DNA from: Burkholderia sp. D-99
Lineage (GTDB): Bacteria > Pseudomonadota > Gammaproteobacteria > Burkholderiales > Burkholderiaceae
Reading direction: 5' to 3'
DNA: 64,000 nt
NCBI RefSeq assembly: GCF_011605345.1
Contig: NZ_JAAOXM010000001.1
Span: 1,240,001 to 1,304,000, forward strand
Made by a program: the position numbers and the translations under genes. This document shows, one piece after another, positions 8,260 through 16,527 of the stretch (position 1 is the first letter of the stretch; each line of letters opens with the position of its first letter). Below the pieces are notes generated by a model. It worked only from the letters and a program-made list of their open reading frames with translations, ran no database searches and was not told the origin of the DNA.

Positions 8260-9710
8260 TGCCGGAATACCTCGGCAAGCGCATCCTCGACGCCGTAATA
8301 CGCTGCGCGCGCCGCGAATCCCGGCCGCAACGGCGATGCGTCGAACACTCCCTTCACGGAGTCGCGCGTCGTGTCGCCTTCCTGGCGGAACGCGAACAGG
8401 TCCTGCGTGATGACCACCTCGCCTTCCATCCCGACGATCTCGGTGATCCGCGTGACGCGCCGCACGCCGTCGCGCATCCGCTCGATCTGCACGAACAGGT
8501 GCACGGCGCTCGCGATCTGGCGCCGGATCGACAGCAGCTGCAGGTTCGCGTTCGCCATCATGACCATGCTCTCGAGCCGGCTGATCGCATCGCGCGGCGA
8601 ATTCGCGTGAATCGTCGTCATCGAGCCGTCGTGCCCTGTGTTCATCGCCTGCAGCACGTCGAATGCCTCGGGGCCGCGAATCTCGCCGAGGATGATGCGG
8701 TCGGGCCGCATCCGCAGTGCGTTGCGCACGAGATCGCGTTGCGAGATCCCGCCGAGCCCCTCGGTGTTTTCCGGGCGGGTTTCGAGGCTGACGACGTGCG
8801 GCTGCAGCAGTTGCAGCTCGGCCGCATCCTCGATCGTCACGATCCGTTCGTGCTGCTCGATGTGCTGCGACAGCGCGTTGAGCAGCGTCGTCTTGCCCGA
8901 GCCGGTGCCGCCCGAGATCACGATGTTCAGCCGGCACGCGCACGCGACCTTCAGCACCTGCAGCATCGGCGGCGAGATGTTGCCCTGCTGCGCCATCCGC
9001 GCGAGCGTGATGTCGCGCTTCGCGAACTTGCGGATCGAGATCGACGGGCCGCGCATCGCGATCGGCGGCAGCACGACGTTCACACGGCTGCCGTCGGCGA
9101 GTCGCGCATCGACCATCGGGCTGCTCTCGTCGACGCGCCGCCCCACCGCTGCCGCGATCCGCTGCGCGACGCTCGCCACGTGCGCGTCGTCGCGGAACTT
9201 CAGCGACGTGAGCTCGAGCCGGCCCGCGCGCTCGACGTACACCTGGTCGGGCCCGTTGACGAGGATGTCGGTGACCGTGTCGTCGGCAAGCAGCGGCTCG
9301 ATCGGCCCGACGCCGAACATGTCGTTCAGGATTGCATCGACGATCAGCACCTGCTCGCCGGCCGTGATCTTCAGGCGCTCGCGATCGACCGTATGCGCGG
9401 CCACTTGCTCGATGCCCGCGCGCACCTCGTCGCGCGTCTTCATCAACGCCGCCGACATGTTCATCGACGTGAACACCGCGTGGCGGATCGCGTCGAACTT
9501 GCTCGACCGGATCAGCGCCTCGTGGGTATCGGCCGCCACGGGTGCGCGGGCCGGTGCCGGTGCCGGTGCCGGTGCCGGCGCGGGCGCGGGCGCGGGCGTG
9601 TCCGCCGGGGCCGGAGCCGGGGCCGCAGCCGGTGTCGGCTCGTGCGCCACGGCGGGCGTCGCGGCCGGCGCGGGGTCCGCCGGCGGCCGGTTGCGGGTCC
9701 CGAACGTCAC
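8256..9710 (-). CDS. tadA: TadA/CpaF-type ATPase of the Flp pilus
   Basis: Type II/IV secretion ATPase that powers pilin assembly from the cytoplasm. The 484-residue protein has a low-complexity Ala-Pro N-terminus (about residues 10-60), then the CpaF domain with Walker A GGTGSGKTTL, an Asp box, Walker B (RIILGEIRG) and the His box (GSMTTIHANSPRDAISRLE). The start is a GTG with a strong GGAGGA ribosome site, and it overlaps the tadZ stop as GTGA. The Ala-Pro segment is encoded by tandem hexamers and is probably a flexible linker of variable length. Only one ATPase is present, consistent with the bifunctional assembly/retraction role proposed for CpaF. Confidence 0.93.
   Translation of the reverse strand: MTFGTRNRPPADPAPAATPAVAHEPTPAAAPAPAPADTPAPAPAPAPAPAPAPARAPVAADTHEALIRSSKFDAIRHAVFTSMNMSAALMKTRDEVRAGIEQVAAHTVDRERLKITAGEQVLIVDAILNDMFGVGPIEPLLADDTVTDILVNGPDQVYVERAGRLELTSLKFRDDAHVASVAQRIAAAVGRRVDESSPMVDARLADGSRVNVVLPPIAMRGPSISIRKFAKRDITLARMAQQGNISPPMLQVLKVACACRLNIVISGGTGSGKTTLLNALSQHIEQHERIVTIEDAAELQLLQPHVVSLETRPENTEGLGGISQRDLVRNALRMRPDRIILGEIRGPEAFDVLQAMNTGHDGSMTTIHANSPRDAISRLESMVMMANANLQLLSIRRQIASAVHLFVQIERMRDGVRRVTRITEIVGMEGEVVITQDLFAFRQEGDTTRDSVKGVFDASPLRPGFAARAAYYGVEDALAEVFRQ
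9553..9600 (-). repeat. Tandem GC hexamers encoding an Ala-Pro tract in tadA
   Basis: Eight consecutive hexamers on the plus strand: four GGTGCC, three GGCGCG and one GGCGTG. Read on the minus strand they encode alternating Ala-Pro. The units keep frame, so slippage would lengthen or shorten the N-terminal linker of TadA without inactivating it. Confidence 0.85.
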
Positions 9711-10930
9711 GATCGCTTCCTCCACCTGGCGAGCCGCGCAAACCACGGCTCGGCGACGGCCATCGGCTCGCCGGTGATGCCGTTCGCGAGCTGCCGGATC
9801 TGGTCCACGAAGCCATGCCGCTTCGCGCCTTCGATCGGCTCGCCGAGGTTCTCGGCAACCGCGAGCGTCTGCGGCTCGTGCGGCAGTTCGTGCAGCGTCG
9901 CGCCACCGAACGCCTCCTCGAAATCGACCGGCTCGACGCGGCCGGCGACAGGCGCGAGCGGGTTGTTCAGCACCATCGACAGCAGCCGCTCGCCGGGCAG
10001 TTCCCGCACGAAGCGCACGAGCCGCGCGGCCTCGTATGCGGCGTGCACCGAGCGGTCGACCACGACGTGGACGAGATCGGACGCGACGAGCGCGTCCTCG
10101 AGCAGCTTGCCCGCGCTGCTCCCGACGTCGAACAGCACGTAGTGGAAGCGGTCCTTCAGCATGTCGACCAGGCGCGCGACGGCCTCGTCGGCCAGCGGCA
10201 CGTCGGCACCGTACGCCAGCTCGGCGGACAGGACGTGCAGCCGGTCGCCCTTCGTGACGAACATGCGCTCGAACAACGCGTCGTCGGGGCGCTGCGCCAT
10301 GTTCAGCAATTCGATCAGCCCGTTGTTGCTCGACAGCCCGAACATCGAGTTCGCGCCGCCGCCATGCAGGTTCAGGTCGACGTAGGCCACCCGGCGGCGC
10401 TTCTCGCCCGCCAGGAAGCGCGCGAGGCTCACCGTGATCGTGGTCGCGCCGACGCCGCCGCGGGCGCCGATGAAGCTGACGACCTTGCCGGTGCGCGCCT
10501 GCACGACCGATTCCGTCGCCGTCAGCGCACGCCGCATCAGCTCGACGGTCAGCGGCTTGACGATGTAGTCCTGCACGCCGATGCCGAGCAGGTTGCGGAA
10601 CAGCCCGACGTCGTTCTGCGTACCGATCGCGATGACACGCACCGACGGGTCGCACACGTCGGCGAGCCGCATCAGGTCCGACACCGGCAGCACCGAATCC
10701 GACACGTCGATGACGAGCTGGCGCGGCGAACGCTCGTACTGCTGCAGCAGCCGGATCGCATCGTCGCACGTGCCTGGCTGCAAGTGGGTACGCGTGATCG
10801 ACAGCTCCTGCGTGACGCGGCGTATCACGTCCTCGCTGCCCGAATCGGCGACGACCGCGACGAGATCGGCCGCGCCCGTGGACGCGGCGCGCCGGGCGCT
10901 CTGACGATCGAGGAGGTTCATGGGCGGCAT
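9707..10930 (-). CDS. tadZ: CpaE/TadZ-type pilus localisation ATPase
   Basis: A 407-residue MinD/ParA-like protein with an N-terminal receiver-like domain (to about residue 135) that lacks a clear phospho-acceptor set, then a deviant Walker A motif, GARGGVGATT, in which the usual second lysine is replaced by Ala, as is common in CpaE. The YVDLNLHGGG segment follows. TadZ proteins mark the pole or site of Flp pilus assembly. Gene order fits: secretin and cpaD precede it and tadA follows with a 4-bp overlap. An alternative ATG three codons in (MNLLDRQ) is possible. No strong ribosome site decides between them. Confidence 0.88.
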   Translation of the reverse strand: MPPMNLLDRQSARRAASTGAADLVAVVADSGSEDVIRRVTQELSITRTHLQPGTCDDAIRLLQQYERSPRQLVIDVSDSVLPVSDLMRLADVCDPSVRVIAIGTQNDVGLFRNLLGIGVQDYIVKPLTVELMRRALTATESVVQARTGKVVSFIGARGGVGATTITVSLARFLAGEKRRRVAYVDLNLHGGGANSMFGLSSNNGLIELLNMAQRPDDALFERMFVTKGDRLHVLSAELAYGADVPLADEAVARLVDMLKDRFHYVLFDVGSSAGKLLEDALVASDLVHVVVDRSVHAAYEAARLVRFVRELPGERLLSMVLNNPLAPVAGRVEPVDFEEAFGGATLHELPHEPQTLAVAENLGEPIEGAKRHGFVDQIRQLANGITGEPMAVAEPWFARLARWRKRS

Positions 10931-10951
10931 CGTGATGGCATCCGGGTGCGT

Positions 10952-11332
10952 TCAATGGCTGGGCGAGCCGGTCGTCAGCGCCTTGCCTGGCGTCGGCTCC
11001 TTCACGCGATCCTCGACGTAGCGGCGCACCGCGTCGGCCGCGGTCTGCGCGTCCGCGCCGCCGTACGGCACGGGCGCGACGAGATCCTCCGGCCGCGCGA
11101 GCATCGCCGCGAGGTTCGAGTAGGTCGCGCAGCCGAACGGCACGCCGGGCCGCGCGAACCCCGCGTCGACGAGATGCGACGGCTGCATCAGCTTCGCGCA
11201 ATCGGGCGCCACCGCGTGCGCGCCGTCGAAGCCGATCGTCCGCGCATCGGGCAGGTTGACCGGCGGCGGCGCCGACAGGCAGCCCGCGAGCACCAGCGGC
11301 AGCAGTACGGCAACGGTCGATCGGGTTCGCAT
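10952..11332 (-). CDS. cpaD: CpaD-like pilus lipoprotein
   Basis: A short (126-residue) lipoprotein with signal peptide and lipobox LAGC (Cys18). The middle has the CpaD-family segment FGCATYSNLAAMLARPEDL, seen in the pilus biogenesis CpaD lipoproteins (PF09476), which act with the secretin in the outer membrane. Canonical CpaD proteins are roughly 200 residues, so this copy is short, mostly at the N-terminal side. It sits 15 bp after the secretin gene and 21 bp before tadZ. Confidence 0.75.
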   Translation of the reverse strand: MRTRSTVAVLLPLVLAGCLSAPPPVNLPDARTIGFDGAHAVAPDCAKLMQPSHLVDAGFARPGVPFGCATYSNLAAMLARPEDLVAPVPYGGADAQTAADAVRRYVEDRVKEPTPGKALTTGSPSH

Positions 11333-11347
11333 GCGCGCGCCTCCGGT

Positions 11348-12745
11348 TCAGTACACGAAGCCCGCGGCGCCGACGAGGCGCGGCGTATCGCCCGACAGCA
11401 GGTCGAGCCCCAGGTTGCGCTGCACCGCGAATTCCAGGTCGCTGCTCGGCCGCGCGACCGTGTCGATCGCCTGCTCGAGCTGGCCGGGACCGGCCGGCTG
11501 CACGATGTACGGCGTGACGATGACGACCACCTCGGTCTTGTTGTCCTGGAAGTTCTTCGACGAAAACAGCCGGCCGATGATCGGCAGCCGGCCGAGCCCC
11601 GGGATCTGCGACACGGTGTCGGCCGTCTGGCTCTGCAGGAGCCCGCCGATCGCGAAGCTCTGCCCGCTCGACAGCTCGACCGTCGTCTCGACGCGCCGCA
11701 CCGTGAGCCCCGGCACCTTGACGCCGCCGGTCGTCACGCTGTTGGTCGTATCGATTTCGCTCACTTCGGGCCGCACCTTCAGGCTGATCCGGTTGTCGGC
11801 GAGCACGGTCGGCGTGAAATCGAGCGACACGCCGAACGGCTTGAACTCGACCGTGATCGCCCCGGTCGACGAGCCGGCCTGCGCAACCGGGATCGGAATC
11901 TCGCCGCCCGCGAGGAAGCTCGCGGTCTCGCCGGACATCGCGGTGAGGTTCGGTTCGGCGAGCATCGTGATCAGGCCCTCCTGGTCGAGTGCGTCGAGCA
12001 CCACGTCGATCGACCAGCGCCCCGCGCGGAATCCGCCGAGCACCGAGAACGCGCCCGTCGGCGACAGGTTGAACAGGCTGGTCGTCGGATCGAACAGCGT
12101 GCGCCCGTTGAACAGGCCGCCGACGAAGTTGCCGGCGCCGCCCAGCGCGCTCCAGTTGATGCCGAGCTGCTGCGTGATGTTGCGGCTCACCTCGGTCACC
12201 CGCACGCGCAGGTTCACCTGGATCGGGCGCGACAGCGTGAGCCGGTTGACGATCTTTTCCTTGTCGTGCAGGTACGGCGTGAGCGACTGCATCACGGCGT
12301 CCGCGTCGGCCGCGCTCGGCACCTTGCCCGACACCATCAGCGAGCCCGGTGCACCGGACACCGCCAGCTTCAGTTGCGGAAAGCGGCTGTCGAGCACGCC
12401 CTGCAGCGACGCCGTGTCGACCTGCACGATCACCGTCTTGCGCAGGATCGGGCGATGGTTCGCGCCGAGCGCGATCAGCGTGGTCGTGCCCGCCTTCTTG
12501 CCGAACACGAACACGGTGCGCGGCGACGGCACCTGGATGTCCGCGATGGCCGGATCGGCGACGAACATCGCGGTCGCGGGCTCGGGCAGCGACAGCAGCT
12601 CCCCCTTGCCGGTCGCGATCGACAGCGGCGCGCCCGCGTCCGGCGCCCGCGCGACCTGCGCGGCGGCGCCCCCGGACGCGATGCCGCAGGCCAGGCCCAG
12701 GAAAGCGATCCAACGAACCATGCGCACCATGCGTGTTCCCGTCAA
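11348..12745 (-). CDS. cpaC: RcpA/CpaC outer-membrane secretin of the Tad system
   Basis: A 465-residue secretin that forms the outer-membrane channel for the Flp pilus. There is a signal peptide (about residues 1-30, ending near AAAQVARA). Next comes an N-terminal pilus-formation domain with LSLPEPATAMFVADPAIADI, then a BON-like part (FPQLKLAVSGAPGSLMVSG). The secretin core begins near residue 165 and ends with the conserved IGGLLQSQTADTVSQIPGLG and PIIGRLF elements. Length and domain order fit RcpA/CpaC. It lies 39 bp after cpaB and 15 bp before cpaD. Confidence 0.92.
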   Translation of the reverse strand: MTGTRMVRMVRWIAFLGLACGIASGGAAAQVARAPDAGAPLSIATGKGELLSLPEPATAMFVADPAIADIQVPSPRTVFVFGKKAGTTTLIALGANHRPILRKTVIVQVDTASLQGVLDSRFPQLKLAVSGAPGSLMVSGKVPSAADADAVMQSLTPYLHDKEKIVNRLTLSRPIQVNLRVRVTEVSRNITQQLGINWSALGGAGNFVGGLFNGRTLFDPTTSLFNLSPTGAFSVLGGFRAGRWSIDVVLDALDQEGLITMLAEPNLTAMSGETASFLAGGEIPIPVAQAGSSTGAITVEFKPFGVSLDFTPTVLADNRISLKVRPEVSEIDTTNSVTTGGVKVPGLTVRRVETTVELSSGQSFAIGGLLQSQTADTVSQIPGLGRLPIIGRLFSSKNFQDNKTEVVVIVTPYIVQPAGPGQLEQAIDTVARPSSDLEFAVQRNLGLDLLSGDTPRLVGAAGFVY

Positions 12746-12784
12746 ATGCCGGCCGCCGGGCGGCCGGCCCGAATCGTCAAACCG

Positions 12785-13816
12785 TCACTGCGCCGTCGCG
12801 CCCGGCGGCGGCGCAGTCGTCTCCGCCGCGACATTGGCACCGCCCGGCGTCGCGGGCATCGCCGGCCAGGACGGCAGCCCGGTCGGCAGCGGCGGCAGGC
12901 CCGGCGTGCCGGTCCCGCCGCCACGCGATCCGTCGTCGACCGACGAACCGCGATAGATCACGACCGCGTTGTTGCGCCACGCCGGCCGCGCGCCGGTATC
13001 CGCCCCGGCGGACGGCTCGCGTGCGGCCTCGCGGGCTGCGCGCGACACGTCGCCGGCCCATACGGGCTGCGTATCGGGCTCTGAATCGGACTCCTGCGCG
13101 TCGCCCCCTGCCGGCTGCCGCCGGTCGCTGGTCGCGAAACTGCGCAGCGCGAGCGACAGCGAGCCGAGGCGGGTCGCCACCAGCACGACCTGCGCGGTGC
13201 GCGGCGCGACCTCGAGCGTGACCGTGCGCGCACGCGCCGTCGCGTCCGGTGCGCTTGCGGCCGCCTTCGCGCGCTGGAATTCGGAACCGACTGCGAGCAC
13301 GCGCGCGCGCCGCACCACCGTCTCCGCTTCGAACGTGCCCGGCGACGTTGCCGAGCCGCCGATCTGTTGCGTCAACAACACGTCGACGAAGTCGCCCGGC
13401 TGGATCAGCCCCGCGTTGCCCGACACGTCGTCGACCGGCACCGAGATCGCGCGCATGCCGGGTTGCAGCGCGGCCGCGAGAAAATCCGGCGCGCCGGCCG
13501 GGATCACGTTCTCGACGCGAATCGGTGCGCCCGCGCCGACGTGGCTGCGCAGCAGCGCGCCCTTCAGGTCCGCGCCCGGCTGCGACTCGACGAACGCGCC
13601 GGCCGGCACCTGAGCGCGCGGCATGCGTTGCCACGCCAGATCGTTGTCGCGCAGCAGCAGCCCTTCCGGCAAATCGGCGGCTGCGACGCGCACGCGCGCC
13701 TGATCCGTTTCGGCGTGCGCCGACGGCGTCGACGCGGCGACGTACAGTTCGCGCAGCATGAACGCACCGATGCCGGCGGCAACGACGAGCACGGCCAGTC
13801 TCAGCGGTTTGGGCAT
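12785..13816 (-). CDS. cpaB: RcpC/CpaB pilus assembly protein (SAF domain)
   Basis: A 343-residue periplasmic protein with an N-terminal membrane anchor (LAVLVVAAGIGAFML) and a SAF domain with LPEGLLLRDNDLAWQRMP. The core includes MRAISVPVDDVSGNAGLIQPGDFVDVLL, split here by the typical Gly-Asp turn. CpaB/RcpC acts next to the secretin and stabilises the complex. The C-terminal 100 residues are Pro/Gly/Ala-rich and poorly conserved. The frame stays open well upstream, but the ATG at MPKPLRL is preceded by the cpaA stop region and gives a normal anchor, so it is preferred. Confidence 0.88.
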   Translation of the reverse strand: MPKPLRLAVLVVAAGIGAFMLRELYVAASTPSAHAETDQARVRVAAADLPEGLLLRDNDLAWQRMPRAQVPAGAFVESQPGADLKGALLRSHVGAGAPIRVENVIPAGAPDFLAAALQPGMRAISVPVDDVSGNAGLIQPGDFVDVLLTQQIGGSATSPGTFEAETVVRRARVLAVGSEFQRAKAAASAPDATARARTVTLEVAPRTAQVVLVATRLGSLSLALRSFATSDRRQPAGGDAQESDSEPDTQPVWAGDVSRAAREAAREPSAGADTGARPAWRNNAVVIYRGSSVDDGSRGGGTGTPGLPPLPTGLPSWPAMPATPGGANVAAETTAPPPGATAQ

Positions 13817-13836
13817 GGCGGCGTGCGTCCCCCCGG

Positions 13837-14310
13837 CTAGGTCAGTGAAACCGTGTATGGAAACGACGCCCAGACGGCCAGCGTGCCGCCCAGCGCGAGC
13901 GCAACGCCATACGGCACGCCGCGAGCAGCGACCGTGCGGACCGGCGCGGCGCGCCGCGGCCGCAACGCCAGCCACGCGACGCCGCACAGGGCACCGCCCG
14001 CGCCGACACTCGTCAGCACCGGAAACACCAGTGCCGGGCCGGCCCACAGGCATACCGCCGCCGCCAGCTTGACGTCGCCTCCGCCGATCCAGCCCGCGTG
14101 GCGCATGCCGCCGAACAGCAGCAGCATCGCCGCGCCGGTCGCGACATGCGCGGCCAGCGGCGCGAGCCCGTCGCGCGCAAGCGCCGCCGCGACGAAATAC
14201 AGCACCGCGAACGCCAGCACCGCGCGATTGGACAGGCGCCGCACGCGCAGATCCTGCGCGGCGAGCGAGGCCAGCAAGACCGTGGCCACCGACTGCACGA
14301 GAATGAGCAT
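13837..14310 (-). CDS. cpaA: Tad prepilin peptidase (A24 family, TadV/CpaA)
   Basis: A small (157-residue) polytopic membrane aspartic peptidase that cleaves the Flp pilin and the TadE/TadG leader peptides. Both catalytic aspartates are visible: one in AAQDLRVRRLSN after the first helix, the other in the GGGDVKL motif near the middle. About five membrane helices are predicted. It lies between flp and cpaB, the common position. A GTG seven codons upstream could extend the protein, but the ATG gives the usual short N-terminus. Confidence 0.9.
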   Translation of the reverse strand: MLILVQSVATVLLASLAAQDLRVRRLSNRAVLAFAVLYFVAAALARDGLAPLAAHVATGAAMLLLFGGMRHAGWIGGGDVKLAAAVCLWAGPALVFPVLTSVGAGGALCGVAWLALRPRRAAPVRTVAARGVPYGVALALGGTLAVWASFPYTVSLT

Positions 14311-14398
14311 GGGAGAGCCGTCCGTCGACACGCCCCGGCCGGATACGTTCTACCGCTGCGGATCCCTGTGTTCGTCGGCGGCGCGCGGGTTCAGGGGA

Positions 14399-14581
14399 TC
14401 AGATCAGGCTCGTCACCTTGCTGATCAGCGACGAGAACACGCTCGGCAAGCCGCCGCTGGTGCTGCTGAGGATCACGCCGACCGCCGCCAGCGCGACCAC
14501 GACGATACCGGCCAGCACGGCGTATTCGAGCGAGCTGACGCCGCGTTCGTCACGCAGCAGGGACTTGACGTATTGCAGCAT
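14399..14581 (-). CDS. flp: Flp-type major pilin
   Basis: The 60-residue prepilin of the Flp (type IVb) pilus. It has a short leader, MLQYVKSLLRDERG, and cleavage is expected after Gly14, giving a mature start with the Flp signature VSSLEYAVLAG (Glu at mature position 5, Tyr at 6). One hydrophobic helix and a short tail follow. A strong GGAGG site precedes the ATG by 5 bases, in line with high expression. It is first in the tad operon, with an 88-bp gap to cpaA, where differential mRNA stability or partial termination could favour pilin over machinery. Confidence 0.95.
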   Translation of the reverse strand: MLQYVKSLLRDERGVSSLEYAVLAGIVVVALAAVGVILSSTSGGLPSVFSSLISKVTSLI

Positions 14582-15444
14582 GGCAACCTCCGTGTAACGG
14601 GTCGGTGACCGACCGTTGAACGCAAAGACGCTCCGTTGCTCCGGTGTTTGCGCAGAACATTCGCCCATTGCGATGCATGCGGGCGACCCTGGCACTGGGT
14701 CGTTCGCATCCCCCGGAATTCTCTCGATCCCTACCATACGCGGCGTGCAACGATGACTTCGACCGTTGCGTGCCTGCATCCTCGGTGCGGTCTTCCCCGC
14801 ACGATGCAACCGCGCTGATTCGTCTAGGGTATAGACAATTTTTCAGGTGAATTCAAATTATTTGGCGTCGGAATGCATTTATGGATTTCACCCTGCAACG
14901 ATGAAAGCCTTATCGTTCATTTACGGTCATTTTTCCTCGCGGCATTGCGCATGGTTCGCATATCGGCACAGGTGTTGCTACTGTTGCCGCGCATGATTTA
15001 CCGACCGGAAATCGAACCGTTTCCATTCGATTTATGGGCATGCCGCGCCGATCCGCATGCACACGTCTCGCCATGTCCAGCATGCCATCCCGGCAAAAAT
15101 GACGGGTTCGCATCACATTCCCCCGATTACTCGCCCCCGTCTTTCCGCCCTGATTCGGCAAGCGATCCGCACTCGAATCCACGCTCGTCCAAATCGTTTT
15201 TCCAATCGGCAATTGCCTGATTCATCATCCGGTTTCAATCTAAATGATTGGAATCCTGAATGAATGTCCAATGCATGTGAATGCGGTTCTCGTCCGCAAA
15301 GCACGCAACGCCCGGCGCGGCAACCCGCAAAGCGCCGATAAGCATAGTTCAAATCGTTTCTTGTCCGCCCCCGGCACGTCATCGAGAATGCCCCGACGGG
15401 CTGCGGCCCGGCCTCGCTCCCCAACGTTCCGGATCCATCGATTC
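14582..15444. other. AT-richer intergenic region between flp and the sulfonate operon
   Basis: About 860 bases between divergent genes, clearly richer in A and T than the flanking coding DNA, especially 14,820-15,280. The short reading frames here lack ribosome sites and recognisable domains. The region should hold the flp promoter on one side and the sulfonate-binding-protein promoter on the other. A sigma-70-like site and a small palindrome (listed separately) lie near 14,830. A weak inverted repeat, ATTGGA/TCCAAT, lies at 15,247-15,272. Confidence 0.6.
14828..14856 (-). promoter_or_regulatory. Candidate sigma-70 promoter of the tad operon
   Basis: Reading the minus strand, TTGAAT (-35, at 14,851-14,856) is separated by exactly 17 bases from TATACC (-10, at 14,828-14,833); each matches consensus at four of six positions. 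It would give a leader of about 240 bases to flp. A perfect 5-bp inverted repeat, GTCTA/TAGAC, at 14,822-14,836 overlaps the -10 and could be a repressor site. This is pattern matching only. Confidence 0.35.
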
Positions 15445-16512
15445 ATGCTTCCACTGCGCCTGCTGCGATCGCTGTTCATCGCGTCCCTCATTGCGTTGCC
15501 GGCCGCCGCCGCGCACGCCGACAAACCCGCCACCATCCGCATCGGCGTCGCCCAGCAAGGCGCCGGCGATCCGCCGACGTTCGGCGGATCGAGCGCCGCC
15601 ACCGCGCAGTTGCAGCAGCTCGTCGAAAAAGAGTTCGCGGCGGACGGCATCAAGGTGCAGTGGCTGTTCTTCAAGGGCGCGGGGCCGGCCGTCAACGAGG
15701 CGATCGCCAACAAGGCGCTCGACTTCGCGTACCAGGGCGACCTGCCCGCCGTGCTCGCGCGTGCGAACGGGATCAAGACGCACCTGCTGCTCGCCACGAG
15801 CGTGCGCTCGGGCGTCAAGATCGCGGTACCGCCCGACTCCACCATCCGCTCGATCAAGGACCTGAAGGACCGCCGCGTGTCGATCTTCCGCGGCACGAAC
15901 CTGCAGCTCGTCGCCGACAACGCACTCGCGAAAAACGGCCTCGGCGAACGCGACCTGCGCGTGATCAACCTCGACGCCGCGAGCTCGCTCGCCGCACTCG
16001 CGTCGAAAGGCATCGACGCGTCGGTAGGCGACTACCAGCTGTACAAGCTGCGCGACGCGGGGCTCGCGAAGATCATCTACGAATCGCAGAACGACGGCCC
16101 GCAGCTCACGCGCCAGACCCACCTGCTCGTGCTCGACGATTTCGAGCACGAGCATCCGGACATCGTGCAGCGCGTCGTCACCGCGCTCGTGAAGGGCGCG
16201 CAATGGTCGTCCGACGAGGCGAACCGCGATGCGCTGTTCAAGCTGTGGGCGAAGAGCGGCGTGCCGGTTTCGTCGTGGCAGGCCGACTATGCGAACCAGC
16301 GCCTGAAGGACCGCTTGTCGCCGCTGATCGATCCGTTCGTCGTCGCGCGCTACAAGTCCGTCGCGCAGGATGCGCTGGCGCTGAAGCTGATCCGCCAGCC
16401 GGTCGACGTCGACGGCTGGTTCGAGCCGAAGTATCTCGACAACGCGCTGCGCACGCTGAAGCTCGAAAGCTACTGGCAACGCTACGACGCGGCCGGCAAG
16501 CCCCTTTCCTGA
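15445..16512 (+). CDS. Aliphatic sulfonate-type ABC transporter substrate-binding protein
   Basis: A 355-residue periplasmic binding protein of the SsuA class. A signal peptide of about 30 residues (LLRSLFIASLIALPAAAAHA) precedes DKPATIRIGVAQQGAGDPPT. The fold markers are LDFAYQGDLPAVLARANG in the N lobe and IRSIKDLKDRRVSIFRGTN at the lobe crossover. It opens a four-gene importer operon: permease 15 bp downstream, a second permease, then an ATPase. The frame is open 67 codons further upstream, but only this ATG gives a proper signal peptide. TauD-type dioxygenases follow the operon, which favours an organosulfonate substrate, although the exact compound is unknown. Confidence 0.88.
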   Translation: MLPLRLLRSLFIASLIALPAAAAHADKPATIRIGVAQQGAGDPPTFGGSSAATAQLQQLVEKEFAADGIKVQWLFFKGAGPAVNEAIANKALDFAYQGDLPAVLARANGIKTHLLLATSVRSGVKIAVPPDSTIRSIKDLKDRRVSIFRGTNLQLVADNALAKNGLGERDLRVINLDAASSLAALASKGIDASVGDYQLYKLRDAGLAKIIYESQNDGPQLTRQTHLLVLDDFEHEHPDIVQRVVTALVKGAQWSSDEANRDALFKLWAKSGVPVSSWQADYANQRLKDRLSPLIDPFVVARYKSVAQDALALKLIRQPVDVDGWFEPKYLDNALRTLKLESYWQRYDAAGKPLS

Positions 16513-16527
16513 CCCGGACCCGCCCCG

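Noticed and set aside
9542..13084. Long plus-strand open frame over the tad genes
   Set aside because: It is antisense to tadA, tadZ, cpaD and the secretin, which are clear by family motifs; its translation is a charge-rich low-complexity shadow.
12742..13634. Alternative minus-strand gene inside cpaB
   Set aside because: Out-of-frame open frames here lack motifs; the SAF-domain protein is the clear product.
14873..15220. Small plus-strand protein upstream of the sulfonate operon
   Set aside because: There is no ribosome site, and the product is of low complexity with no recognised domain; the region is AT-rich intergenic DNA.
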